Assembly (NCBI RefSeq): GCF_001426905.1
Contig: NZ_LMFQ01000024.1
Span: 128,668-192,667 of the forward strand
Direction of reading: 5' to 3'
Length of the DNA: 64,000 bases
From: Caulobacter sp. Root1455
GTDB taxonomy: Bacteria; Pseudomonadota; Alphaproteobacteria; Caulobacterales; Caulobacteraceae
In this document: positions 42,787 through 51,105 of the stretch, piece after piece
Layout of the letters: each line of letters starts with the position of its first letter
Numbering within the stretch: the stretch's first letter is position 1
Position numbers and translations under genes: made by a program
Notes under the pieces: generated by a model
What the model was told of the DNA's origin: nothing
Seen by the model: the letters and a program-made list of their open reading frames with translations, nothing else
Database searches by the model: none

Positions 42787-44151
42787 CTAACGGGCCTCGA
42801 CCGGCCGGCTTGGCAGGGCGAGGACCGCCAGCGCGGCCAGCAGTGAACCGGCCGCCATGCAGCAGGCGACCACGAAGAGGCCGAATCCTTGCGCGAACAT
42901 CAGGCCGGCCACGACCGGCCCCAGCGCCGCCCCGCCACGTCCGACGCCGATCGCAAAGCCGGTGCCTCCGGCTCGGACAGGGGTCGGGAAAGCCTGGGCG
43001 AGAAGGGCGTAGAACCCGACGACGCCGGCGTTGGTGCAGAAGCCGGCGACCGCCGCGACCAGCCGCAGTTCGAAGAGGTCGGCATGCGGGCGACCGAAGA
43101 CCGAAACCATGACCACCGACGCCAGCATGGCGGTGATCACCAGCGGCCTCAGGGGGAAGCGCAGGGTCAGGACGCTAAGCAGCACCGCGCCGGTCAGCCC
43201 GCCCACATTGGCCCAGACCAGAACGCCGCCGGCCGTCGACGGTGCGTAGCCCATGTCGACCACGAGCTTGGGGATCCATTTCAGGATGAAATAGAACGTC
43301 ATGATGTGGGCGAAGTAGCCCGCGGTCAGCAGCAGGGTCGTTCGCAGGAGGCCTGGCTTGAAGAGCTCGCTCATCGCCGCGCGCGGTTGATCGACCACGC
43401 TGGGCAGGCGTGGCGCGACCGGATGGCCCATGCGCACCAGCAGCCGGTTGATCCGCGCCAGCGCGTCCTTGGGAGGCTTGGCGACAAGGAAGCCGATCGA
43501 CTCGGGCAGCAGCAGCGCGGTCAACGGCAGGCACAGCGCCGAGCACGCCGCGCCGAAAATGAAGACGTCCCGCCACCCCCCGCTCGCCAGCAAGACCGAG
43601 GCCACGGAGCCGCCCAGCACGGCGCCCAGCGGATAGCCGGCCGCCATCAGGGCGACGGCGAGGTAGCGGTTCCTGCGATTGGTGAACTCGGCGACCATGG
43701 CGTTGGTGCAGGCGAGCATGCCGCCAATGCCCAGGCCGGTGACCAGCCGCACCAACGACAACGAGGGCACATCCCAGACGAAGGGCGCGGCCGCCATCCC
43801 CAAGGACATCGTGGCCAGGCAGCCGAGCGTGACGCCCCGCCTGCCGACGCGATCGGCCAGCCCGCCCAGCAACACCGAGCCGATCGCCATCCCGATCAGC
43901 TCCATGGACAGCACTAGGCCCAAGGCGGCCCGGTCGACGCCCCAATCCTTGGCGATGCCGGGGGAGGCAAAGCTGATGGACAGGACGTCGAAGCCATCGA
44001 GCGCGTTGAGAAGGACGCAGAGGACCACGACCGTCCACTGCAATCGTCCCATCGGCCGTTCGTCCAGCAGGCGCCGAGGATCATGGTCGAGCGGCAAGGC
44101 GATGCCCGGGCGCTCTTGGCCGTCGAACAGACTCTCTGAGATCCTGGGCAC
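42787..44151 (-). CDS. aromatic acid:H+ symporter-type MFS transporter
   Basis: A 454-aa, 12-TM protein of the AAHS branch (PcaK/MhpT-like). It has LNALDGFDVLSISFASPGI in the first membrane segment, where the Asp is required for aromatic acid transport in PcaK, and the loop GGLADRVGRRG. The start chosen is GTG 44151 with GGGGAG seven to eight bases upstream; the frame is open to ATG 44196, which would add 15 polar residues. It likely imports ferulate, vanillate, 4-hydroxybenzoate or protocatechuate for the neighbouring modules. Confidence 0.88.
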   Translation of the reverse strand: MPRISESLFDGQERPGIALPLDHDPRRLLDERPMGRLQWTVVVLCVLLNALDGFDVLSISFASPGIAKDWGVDRAALGLVLSMELIGMAIGSVLLGGLADRVGRRGVTLGCLATMSLGMAAAPFVWDVPSLSLVRLVTGLGIGGMLACTNAMVAEFTNRRNRYLAVALMAAGYPLGAVLGGSVASVLLASGGWRDVFIFGAACSALCLPLTALLLPESIGFLVAKPPKDALARINRLLVRMGHPVAPRLPSVVDQPRAAMSELFKPGLLRTTLLLTAGYFAHIMTFYFILKWIPKLVVDMGYAPSTAGGVLVWANVGGLTGAVLLSVLTLRFPLRPLVITAMLASVVMVSVFGRPHADLFELRLVAAVAGFCTNAGVVGFYALLAQAFPTPVRAGGTGFAIGVGRGGAALGPVVAGLMFAQGFGLFVVACCMAAGSLLAALAVLALPSRPVEAR

Positions 44152-44226
44152 GTTCTGTCTCCCCGCTTTTTTATGGCGCGTAGGATTATCGATCACGGCG
44201 TCAGGACCAAGCAGTGATTGTCAGTG

Positions 44227-44241
44227 AGACATACTATTTTC
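44227..44241. promoter_or_regulatory. AGTATG-type operator upstream of the MFS gene
   Basis: AGACATACTATTTTC; on the minus strand this reads GAAAATAGTATGTCT, one mismatch from the element at 42609-42623. It lies about 75-90 bp upstream of the MFS start. Confidence 0.5.
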
Positions 44242-44302
44242 GCCATGCCGCCCTCCCCTCCGGTCCGGACGACCCCGCGGACGCCTCGCCCCGGCTCTTC
44301 AA

Positions 44303-44767
44303 TCACAGGGCGGCGATACGCCTGAGAGCGGCCAACATGCGCTCCGTCTCGAAATCCCCGAGAGCGTCGAGGACCTTCCGGCCGTGCCGGGCGTGCGCGA
44401 CCTTGGCCTTCCGCAGCAGCGCTTCACCTTCCGGCGTCAAGGACAGGGCGTAGGCCCGGCGGTCGCCCGGAACAGGCCCTCGCCGCACCAGATTCCGGGC
44501 CTGCAACTGGTCGATGATGGTCACCAGATTGGGCCGTTGGATGCGCAGCGCCTCGCCGATCGCGCTCTGTTGCGTCCCCGGCGTGGCCTCGATGACCAGA
44601 AGCACCGACAGGTCGGCGACGCGCAAGTCGAAGGGCTTCAAGGCCGCCAGCAGGTCCTTGAACACCGCCACCTGGGCCAGGCGCAGCAGAAACCCGACCG
44701 TGGTTTCCAGGCCGCCCAGCGCGACCCCTTCGCCGATCGCTTCCCCACGTTCACCAGCGTCGATCAT
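44303..44767 (-). CDS. MarR-family regulator (4)
   Basis: A 154-aa MarR protein with HTH TQQSAIGEALRIQRPNLVTI and wing PGDRRAYALSLTPEGEALL. ATG 44767 has AGGA just upstream; the frame is open to 44869 but the extra residues are not MarR-like. It is divergent from the receptor at 45003 with about 235 bp between, which contains AT-rich repeats. Probable control of that receptor and perhaps the MFS gene downstream. Confidence 0.88.
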   Translation of the reverse strand: MIDAGERGEAIGEGVALGGLETTVGFLLRLAQVAVFKDLLAALKPFDLRVADLSVLLVIEATPGTQQSAIGEALRIQRPNLVTIIDQLQARNLVRRGPVPGDRRAYALSLTPEGEALLRKAKVAHARHGRKVLDALGDFETERMLAALRRIAAL

Positions 44768-45002
44768 TCCTGGCTCTTTCCCGCTGCCCCATCCTCGTAT
44801 CACGCCGCGCGGATTCGCGCCGCGCCCCGCCAGTGGCGCTCGCGCAACAACGTTCGCCGAAAGCCCCATTCAACCACATGGCCGATTGAAGAGTACATAC
44901 AATCATGCTTTGTGATAGTTAGTACGTATAACAAAGTACGCATGACGGCGGACGCTCGGGGGTTCGTCGAAGAAAAACAAACGACGTACGTGGAGGAAAC
45001 AG
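44768..45002. promoter_or_regulatory. divergent control region marR(4) / receptor
   Basis: The half near the receptor (about 44880-44960) is AT-rich and contains two AGTACG direct repeats (44921-44926 and 44935-44940) flanking TATAAC, a possible -10. A purine-rich GGAGGAAA ribosome site precedes ATG 45003. The other half is GC-rich without visible structure. Confidence 0.45.
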
Positions 45003-47297
45003 ATGCCCAGGAATGGGAATATCTCCGGGCGCTTGCGCGCCGGAGGCTTGCTGATCTGCGCCGCCGCCGGCGCGCAGGCGTTCGCGTCGCCCGCGCTCGC
45101 CGCCGGTCAGGCCCAGGCGCCCGCCGTCCAGATCGAGGAAGTGGTCGTCACGGCCCGCCGTCGCGAGGAACGGCTGCAGGACACGCCCGTCGCGGTCACC
45201 GCCCTCGCGGGCGAGGCGCTGGAGAGCAGAGGCGTCGAAAGCGTCGACCAGATCGCCAAGTTCGCTCCCAGCATCCGCTTCGACGGCGCGGCGGCGCTGA
45301 GCGGCGGCAACTACAACGCCACCGTCTTCATCCGCGGCGTCGGTCAGAACGACTTCGCCATCTTCAGCGACCCCGGCGTGGGCGTCTATGTCGACGGCGT
45401 CTACTACGCCCGCTCGATCGGCGGCACGCTGGACGCCTTTGACGTCAGCCGCATCGAAGTGCTGCGCGGGCCGCAAGGCACGCTGTTCGGCAAGAACACC
45501 ATCGGCGGCGCTGTGCTGATCACCACCGAGCAGCCCAAGAACGCCTTCGGAGGCGAGATCGGGGGCGTGACCGGCAGTTATGACCGGCTGGACGTCAAGG
45601 GGCATGTCGACATTCCGCTCGGCCAGAAGGTCTCCGCCCGATTGTCGGCGGCGCGACTGACCCGCGACGGGTACGGCGAGCGCCTGACCACCGGCGACGA
45701 CCTGGGCGACCGCGACGCCACGGCGATGCGCGCGCAGTTGCTCTGGGAGCCGTCCGACACGGTGACGGTCAACCTGTCGGCCGACTACACCCGGGCGCGG
45801 GAGCATTCGGCGCCGCAGAAGCTGCTGGCCATCGGCGCCGTCCCCGGCTTCGCGATCGGGCCGTTCATGGGCAACTTCAACACCTATGTCGCGCCCGGCC
45901 TCGGGATCACCGCGCCCAACGGGGCCAAGTCGCTGAACCCCTCGTTCCTGACGGACAGCCCGTTCACGACCTATGGCACGGGTCCTAACGTCAACGACCT
46001 GGACCTGTGGGGCGGCTCGGCGACCGTCAGCTGGGACCTCGGCGAGGTCACTTTCAAGAGCATCACCGCCGTGCGCGGCCTGACGGCGACCTTCGCCCGC
46101 GACGGCGACAACACGCCCTTCACGTTCCGCGAGACCTTCAACCACGACGTCCAGGCCCAATACAGCCAGGAATTCCAGTTGGGCGGCGAGTCGTTCGGCG
46201 ACCGCCTGACCTGGGTGACGGGGGCCTATGTCTTCCGCGAGCGCGGCACCGATTCCGGCTACGCCAAGCTGGCGCTCGGCCTGGCGCCTGGCGTCTCGCC
46301 GCCGCCCTACAGCCCTTCGGCGGCCGTCTACACCAAGGTGACCAGCACGACCTACGCCCTGTTCGCCCAGGGCAGCCTGGCCCTTACCGACCAGCTCAGC
46401 GCCACGGTCGGAGCCCGCTACAATCGCGACGAAAAGGACTACGTGCTCGACCACCGCCGCATCCGCGACGGCGGCGTCATCGCCCAGGTCAGCCCGAGCG
46501 GATCGTGGAATTCGTTCACGCCCAAGGTGGGCCTCGAATTCAAGGCCACGCCCGACGTCCTGCTCTACGCCTCGGTCGGCAAGGGCTTCAAGAGCGGCGG
46601 CTTCAACGCCCGCCCGCTCAACGACGCCAGCGAGGTCACCGAGTACCAGCCCGAGACCCTGCTCACCTACGAAGCCGGCGCCAAGACGGCCTGGCTTAAC
46701 CGCCGCCTGATCCTCAACGTCGCCGGCTATTTCAGCGACTACCAGGACATCCAGGTCACGGTGAACCAGACCCCGCGCAACTTCGTGGCCAACGCCGCGG
46801 CGGGCGAGGTCAAGGGGCTCGAGGTCGAACTCCAGGCCCGGCCGACCGCCAGCTGGAGCTTCAACTTCGGCGGCGGTTACATGGACGCCAAGTACACCGA
46901 GGTCGGTTCGGGCCTCGCCGCCGGACAGGTGCTGCCGATCACCCTGGCCACGCACTTCATCAAGGCGCCGAAGTGGACCTTGAACAGCGGCATCGAATAC
47001 GGCCATGACCTGTCGAGCGGCGGTCGCCTGACCGCCCGGGTCGACTGGACGCACTACAGCACCGTCTACAACGACGTGGCCAACGATCCCGACCTGACCC
47101 AGCCGGCCTACGACCTGTTCGGCGCGCGGCTGGCCTACGCCTCGCCCGATCAACTCTGGCAGGCGGCGTTGTTCGGCCTGAATCTTTCGGACGAGCGCTA
47201 CATGGTGTCGGGCAACGCCTCCAGCGGCTTCGGACTGAAAGAGGCCAGCTTCGGCCGTCCGCGCGAATGGGGGCTCAGCTTGAGCCGGAAGTTCTAG
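45003..47297 (+). CDS. TonB-dependent receptor (aromatic cluster)
   Basis: A 764-aa outer-membrane receptor with signal peptide (cleavage near ALA, about residue 34), TonB box region QIEEVVVTARRREERLQDTP, plug motif GVYVDGVYYARSIGG and LRGPQGTLFGKNTIGGAV, and barrel end GLSLSRKF. It belongs to the subgroup abundant in sphingomonads and caulobacters that import plant or aromatic compounds, unlike the two 880-900-aa paralogs earlier. It follows the ferulate module and a MarR, so phenolic uptake is the likely job. A strong terminator hairpin follows. Confidence 0.93.
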   Translation: MPRNGNISGRLRAGGLLICAAAGAQAFASPALAAGQAQAPAVQIEEVVVTARRREERLQDTPVAVTALAGEALESRGVESVDQIAKFAPSIRFDGAAALSGGNYNATVFIRGVGQNDFAIFSDPGVGVYVDGVYYARSIGGTLDAFDVSRIEVLRGPQGTLFGKNTIGGAVLITTEQPKNAFGGEIGGVTGSYDRLDVKGHVDIPLGQKVSARLSAARLTRDGYGERLTTGDDLGDRDATAMRAQLLWEPSDTVTVNLSADYTRAREHSAPQKLLAIGAVPGFAIGPFMGNFNTYVAPGLGITAPNGAKSLNPSFLTDSPFTTYGTGPNVNDLDLWGGSATVSWDLGEVTFKSITAVRGLTATFARDGDNTPFTFRETFNHDVQAQYSQEFQLGGESFGDRLTWVTGAYVFRERGTDSGYAKLALGLAPGVSPPPYSPSAAVYTKVTSTTYALFAQGSLALTDQLSATVGARYNRDEKDYVLDHRRIRDGGVIAQVSPSGSWNSFTPKVGLEFKATPDVLLYASVGKGFKSGGFNARPLNDASEVTEYQPETLLTYEAGAKTAWLNRRLILNVAGYFSDYQDIQVTVNQTPRNFVANAAAGEVKGLEVELQARPTASWSFNFGGGYMDAKYTEVGSGLAAGQVLPITLATHFIKAPKWTLNSGIEYGHDLSSGGRLTARVDWTHYSTVYNDVANDPDLTQPAYDLFGARLAYASPDQLWQAALFGLNLSDERYMVSGNASSGFGLKEASFGRPREWGLSLSRKF

Positions 47298-47324
47298 GAA
47301 CGGACCTCGGCCTGAAGAGCGTTG

Positions 47325-47362
47325 GTGCGCCCGATCAGCCCTCCCCGGGCTGGCGGGCGCAC
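47325..47362 (+). terminator. hairpin after the receptor gene
   Basis: GTGCGCCCG (47325-47333) pairs perfectly with CGGGCGCAC (47354-47362), with a further inner stem CAGCCC/GGGCTG, 28 bp after the stop codon. Only a short T-rich tail (ATTTCC) follows, so it may act bidirectionally between the converging genes rather than as a classical intrinsic terminator. Confidence 0.55.
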
Positions 47363-47556
47363 ATTTCCGATTCCAGCGCTGGCTCATGCCGCCGCCGCCA
47401 GGTTTGTCCGGTGCTCGCCGCGGCCGAGCACTTCGACCTGAATGGCGGCGCCTAGCCGGCCGCGTCGATCTGGCGCCGCGGGCAGTTGTCCGGTCTACCT
47501 GGCCATCGGCCCCACCCCGTCGCCGCCGACCTCGATCCAGAGGCGCGAAAAGTCAG
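47363..47556. other. gene-free stretch between converging units
   Basis: GC-rich sequence between the hairpin and the end of the TPR gene. I see no ORF with family character, no RNA and no repeat here. Confidence 0.5.
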
Positions 47557-48216
47557 CTAGCCGTGCGCCTTTTGATGCGCGGTCGCCAGGAGCGCGGCGG
47601 CCTGGGCCTTGCGTCCGTGATCGGCCACCTCGCGCCCCGGACGCGCCGGCGCGTTGACGGCGCGCTGTAGGGCGGTCTCGGCCCCGGCGTAGTCGCCCTG
47701 GCGCATCAGAAAGTCGCCGTAGAAGAAGTTGGGATCCACGCCGTTCGGATTGGCGGCCAGGGCCTTGGTCAGGTAGGCGCGCGCCTTGCCTGCGTCGCCG
47801 AATCCGATCGGGAAACCCGGAACCTGGGCGTAGAGCGAACCCAGGCTGGTATAGACCGAGCCGTCGCCCAGGGCGGCGGGATTGATCTTCTCGGCCCGCT
47901 CCAACATGCCCCGCGCGCTCTTGGCCAGCGACAGTCCGCCCATGCCGCCCGTGGCGCCGGCCTGGGTGGCCGTGGAGATCGCTTCCCAGACCAGGGGTTC
48001 GGCGCGGTTGGGATACTGCTTGGCCAGGGCGTCGGCTTCGGCCGCCAGCTTGGCCGCCTGGGCCGCTTGGGCTGACTTGTCGCGAACCTCATAGTTCACG
48101 TGGGCCCAATTGCGGGCCAGCCCGTCGACGCGGGCGTCAAACGTCGGATCAGCGGCCAGGGCGGACGTGGCGCCCAGGGCGACGGCCGCGACCACGGCCA
48201 GCATGGAAAATTTCAT
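47557..48216 (-). CDS. secreted TPR-repeat protein
   Basis: A 219-aa protein with signal peptide (MKFSMLAVVAAVALGATSALA) and tetratricopeptide-like helices from about residue 60 to the end (for example LVWEAISTATQA, ARAYLTKALAANP, GDYAGAETALQRAV). It resembles periplasmic TPR partners of transport or assembly systems. The start ATG 48216 gives the signal peptide; the longer open frame runs antisense-like into the SDR gene. It lies 17 bp after the SDR gene, last in the T_hemolysin unit. Confidence 0.85.
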   Translation of the reverse strand: MKFSMLAVVAAVALGATSALAADPTFDARVDGLARNWAHVNYEVRDKSAQAAQAAKLAAEADALAKQYPNRAEPLVWEAISTATQAGATGGMGGLSLAKSARGMLERAEKINPAALGDGSVYTSLGSLYAQVPGFPIGFGDAGKARAYLTKALAANPNGVDPNFFYGDFLMRQGDYAGAETALQRAVNAPARPGREVADHGRKAQAAALLATAHQKAHG

Positions 48217-48233
48217 GATCAAGACTCCAGAAA

Positions 48234-48986
48234 TCAGCGAGTGAACAGCCGCGCCGCCTTGCGGTCGTTGGCCGAAAGAGCGCCGTCGACGAGGCGCGGG
48301 AAGATGGCGTTGATCCGGACGAACAGGCTTTCGGGAAAGCCGAAATAGACGTCCCGCTTGCGGCCCCGGACAGCCTCGACGATCCGCTGGGCGATCAGCT
48401 CGGGCGGGTCCATGTTCATCTGGGTCAGCTTGGCGAACTCCAGGACCGCCGGCGAGTTGAGCGCCGTCTTGACCGCCCGCGGCGCCACATAGGTCACGTC
48501 GATCCCCGTGCCCGACAGCTCGCGCCGCAGCGCCTGGCTGAAACCGCGAAGCCCGGCCTTGGCGCTGGAATAGGTGACGAAGTGGGCGAAGTTGATCGAG
48601 CCGAAGATCGAACCGACATTGACGATCTGGCCGCCGCCGGCCGCCTTCATCCTGGGCAGGACGGCCTGGGTCAGCCGCACCGGCGCGATCAGGTTGACCA
48701 GATAGCTGGCCATCAGGTGCTCGGGCGTCTGGCGCTCGAAGGGCCCGAAGTGCTGGATGCCCGCCAGGTTGATGACGATGTCCCAATGACGCCGGGCGAC
48801 AGCGGCCGCGGCGGCTTCGATCCCCTCGGGGGTCGAGATGTCGTGATTGAGGAAGGCCGCGCCGTTGGCGGGTTGGGCGCGATCCAGCACGACCACCCTG
48901 CCCCCCTCCTCCATCAGCTGCGTCGAGATCAGCGAGCCCAGGCCGCCGGCGCCGCCGGTCAGCAGAATGTTCTTGTCCTTAAACAT
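48234..48986 (-). CDS. short-chain dehydrogenase/reductase
   Basis: A 250-aa classical SDR with NAD(P)-binding GGAGGLGS (residues 11-18), DRAQ at the end of strand 2, NLAG (near 93) and the catalytic YSSAK with upstream serine in NVGSIFGS. It overlaps the diiron gene by 8 bp and is followed by the TPR gene. Likely reduces or oxidises an intermediate in the product made by this operon; no substrate can be deduced. Confidence 0.9.
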   Translation of the reverse strand: MFKDKNILLTGGAGGLGSLISTQLMEEGGRVVVLDRAQPANGAAFLNHDISTPEGIEAAAAAVARRHWDIVINLAGIQHFGPFERQTPEHLMASYLVNLIAPVRLTQAVLPRMKAAGGGQIVNVGSIFGSINFAHFVTYSSAKAGLRGFSQALRRELSGTGIDVTYVAPRAVKTALNSPAVLEFAKLTQMNMDPPELIAQRIVEAVRGRKRDVYFGFPESLFVRINAIFPRLVDGALSANDRKAARLFTR

Positions 48987-49644
48987 AGGCCACCCGATCG
49001 TGCGGGATCGAGCGGAAGACGTCGGCGAAGCGGTCGAAGATCGCCTTGGCCACCTCGATGATCGCGGCCTGGTCGTCGGGGTCGGTCACCTCGTCCATCA
49101 GCTTCTGGAAGAAGACCAGATGCTCCATGTCCAGCGAGCCGTGCGAGGTCAGGTAGCTGAAGCACTCCGGCCCCAGGTTCAGGTTCTTGGCCACCGCCTC
49201 GGCGCCCTGGGTGGCCAGGCGCACACTGGTCCCCTCCAGCACGAAGACCATGCCGAAGAACCCCATCGGATTGACCTTGGCGATGTAGTCGTAGGCGAAG
49301 GCGACCATGCGCTGGGTGGTCTCGCGCGGCTCGCCCAGGCGCACCGCCTCGGGATCGCCGCCGCAATGGCGGATGTCGTTGAGGATCCAGTGCTCGTGAC
49401 CGGTCTCCTCGGCGATGTACTCGTCCAGCGCGTGGCGGAACCGGTCATGGGCGTCGTCGAGGCGGGCTTTCGCCGCCTCCATCAGCGGCACCGTGTGCTT
49501 GACGTGGTGATAGGCCTCCGTGAGGTAGGCGACGTAGGTTTCGCGGGAGATGCGGCCGGCCAGGCCGTCCTGGATCTGCGGCACGCCGGCCAGGGTCTGC
49601 TGACCCTCGACGGTTTCGGCGACCAATCTCTGGAAGAACATCAA
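48979..49644 (-). CDS. heme-oxygenase-like diiron oxidase (HDO family)
   Basis: A 221-aa all-helical protein of the TenA/PqqC/CADD-like superfamily. Candidate metal ligands are E43, E80 and H83 (EETGHEHW), E137 (FVLEGTS) and the C-terminal H168-x3-D172-x2-H175 (SHGSLDMEH), a pattern I associate with CADD-type diiron members. Such enzymes activate O2 for N-oxygenation, decarboxylation or fragmentation of small substrates. It sits between an acyl-AMP ligase (9-bp gap) and an SDR, in a biosynthetic-looking operon. Diiron activity is inferred from ligands. Confidence 0.85.
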   Translation of the reverse strand: MMFFQRLVAETVEGQQTLAGVPQIQDGLAGRISRETYVAYLTEAYHHVKHTVPLMEAAKARLDDAHDRFRHALDEYIAEETGHEHWILNDIRHCGGDPEAVRLGEPRETTQRMVAFAYDYIAKVNPMGFFGMVFVLEGTSVRLATQGAEAVAKNLNLGPECFSYLTSHGSLDMEHLVFFQKLMDEVTDPDDQAAIIEVAKAIFDRFADVFRSIPHDRVAYV

Positions 49645-49653
49645 GTCGGGCTC

Positions 49654-51105
49654 CTATTGCGAGGCTTCGATGAAGTCGCGGTGACGCGACAGAAGGACCG
49701 TCCGACGCGGGCGGCCGTTGTTGGTGAGTTCGCCGGCGGCCAGGTCGAACGGCGGGCGGATCCGCCAGCGCTTGACCTGGGCGTAGTCGGGCAAGGCCTG
49801 GTTGGCGCGGGCCACAGCCTGGGCGATCGCCGCCTCGTCCATGTCGGGCAGCAGCGGCACGATCAGCGCGCCGAGCGCGGCCTGGGCCTCGCCGAACACC
49901 ACCGCCTGGCGGATTTCGGGCTGGGCCAGCAGCTCGCTCTCGACCCATTCGGGCGCGACGTTGCGGCCGAAGGCGGTGATGATGGTGTTGCCGCGGCGGC
50001 CTTCGATACGCAGGAAGCCGTCGGCGTCGAACCCGCCCAGGTCGCCGGTCTGGACCACGCCCGTGTTCGGTTCGCCGCCGGCGTAGCCGAGGAACGGATG
50101 GGGTCCGACGACGATCTCGCCGTCCGGGGCGATCTCGACGGTCAGGTGCGACAGGGGCCGCCCCACGGCGCCGGCCTTGCGGGCGGCCGGGGTGTTGAGC
50201 GCCACGACCGAGGCGCATTCGCTCAGGCCGTAGCCTTCGTAGACCGGCAGGCCCAGGGCGTCGGCCTGGCTCAGCAGCTGCGACGAGACCTTGGCCCCGC
50301 CCACCGCCACCAGGTTCAGGGCGGGAAAGCGCGCGCCGGTGAAGGTCATCACCATCAGCAGAGCCCGCAGCAGTTCGGGCACGACGATAAGGCTGGTCGC
50401 CTCTTCGGCCGCGATCGCCGCGGCCAGGGCCGCCAGATCGGGCCTGAAGGGATTGTCCAGGCCCAGCGTCGCCGCCGGCAGCACGTGGTAACGCCCGCCG
50501 GCGATCAAGGTGGTGTAGAGGCCCGCCACGTTCTCGAGCAGGATCGACAGGGGCAGCAGCGGCAGGTGCCGGCCGGCATAGTCGGCGCCGATCGCCTCCA
50601 CCAGGGACCCGGCCACGGCCTCCATCTGGGCCTGCGACAGGCAGACGCCCTTGGGCTGGCCCGTCGAGCCCGAGGTGTAGGTGATCTTGGCCGTGCCCGC
50701 GGGCAGCGGAACCGGAGGGGTCAGGCAAGGCGTCACGGCGAGCGGCGCGCCCGCCACGACGATCTGGCCCTCGCCCTCCGCCGCCTCGATCAGCAGGGTC
50801 GCGCCGGCGTCGGCCAGGGCATGGTCGCGCTGGATGGGGGTGAAGAAGCCGGGCAGCGGCAGGCTGGGCCAGCCCAGGCGGATCAGGGCCAGGTCCAGGA
50901 TCACCCAGGCCGGCCCGTTGGGCAGGCGCACGGCCACCGGCGAACCCGGACGGACCAGCGGCGCGAAGGCGAACAGCGCCCTCGCCGTCCGGCTCACCGC
51001 CTCGCCCAGCTGGGCGTAGGTCCAGGTCGCCGACGGGGTGCTCAGCGCGACCGCCTCGGGCGTCGCGGCGGCGTGGGCGTCGATCGCCCGCAGGACCCGG
51101 CTCAT
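49654..51105 (-). CDS. AMP-dependent acyl-CoA synthetase/ligase
   Basis: A 483-aa adenylate-forming enzyme with YTSGSTGQPKGVCL (about residue 140), VYEGYGLSECASVVALN and TGDLGGFDADGFLRIEGR. It starts at ATG 51105 (MSRVLRAIDA), overlapping the T_hemolysin stop by 4 bp. The end is unusually short of a clear PxTxxGK lysine: the region reads AAGELTNNGRPRR, so thioester formation may be weak or a different residue may be used. Activation of a fatty or other acid as acyl-AMP or acyl-CoA for the neighbouring enzymes is likely. Confidence 0.88.
   Translation of the reverse strand: MSRVLRAIDAHAAATPEAVALSTPSATWTYAQLGEAVSRTARALFAFAPLVRPGSPVAVRLPNGPAWVILDLALIRLGWPSLPLPGFFTPIQRDHALADAGATLLIEAAEGEGQIVVAGAPLAVTPCLTPPVPLPAGTAKITYTSGSTGQPKGVCLSQAQMEAVAGSLVEAIGADYAGRHLPLLPLSILLENVAGLYTTLIAGGRYHVLPAATLGLDNPFRPDLAALAAAIAAEEATSLIVVPELLRALLMVMTFTGARFPALNLVAVGGAKVSSQLLSQADALGLPVYEGYGLSECASVVALNTPAARKAGAVGRPLSHLTVEIAPDGEIVVGPHPFLGYAGGEPNTGVVQTGDLGGFDADGFLRIEGRRGNTIITAFGRNVAPEWVESELLAQPEIRQAVVFGEAQAALGALIVPLLPDMDEAAIAQAVARANQALPDYAQVKRWRIRPPFDLAAGELTNNGRPRRTVLLSRHRDFIEASQ

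Noticed and set aside
44919..47387. 822-codon open frame on the minus strand opposite the receptor gene
   Set aside because: Shadow of the third-position GC bias of the receptor gene; sequence is low-complexity Gly/Ala/Arg/Val without domain character, whereas the plus strand encodes a full TonB receptor.
47557..48786. 409-codon frame that would fuse an SDR-overlapping segment to the TPR protein
   Set aside because: The N-terminal 190 codons lie in an alternative frame of the SDR gene; an internal ATG with a signal peptide is the proper start.
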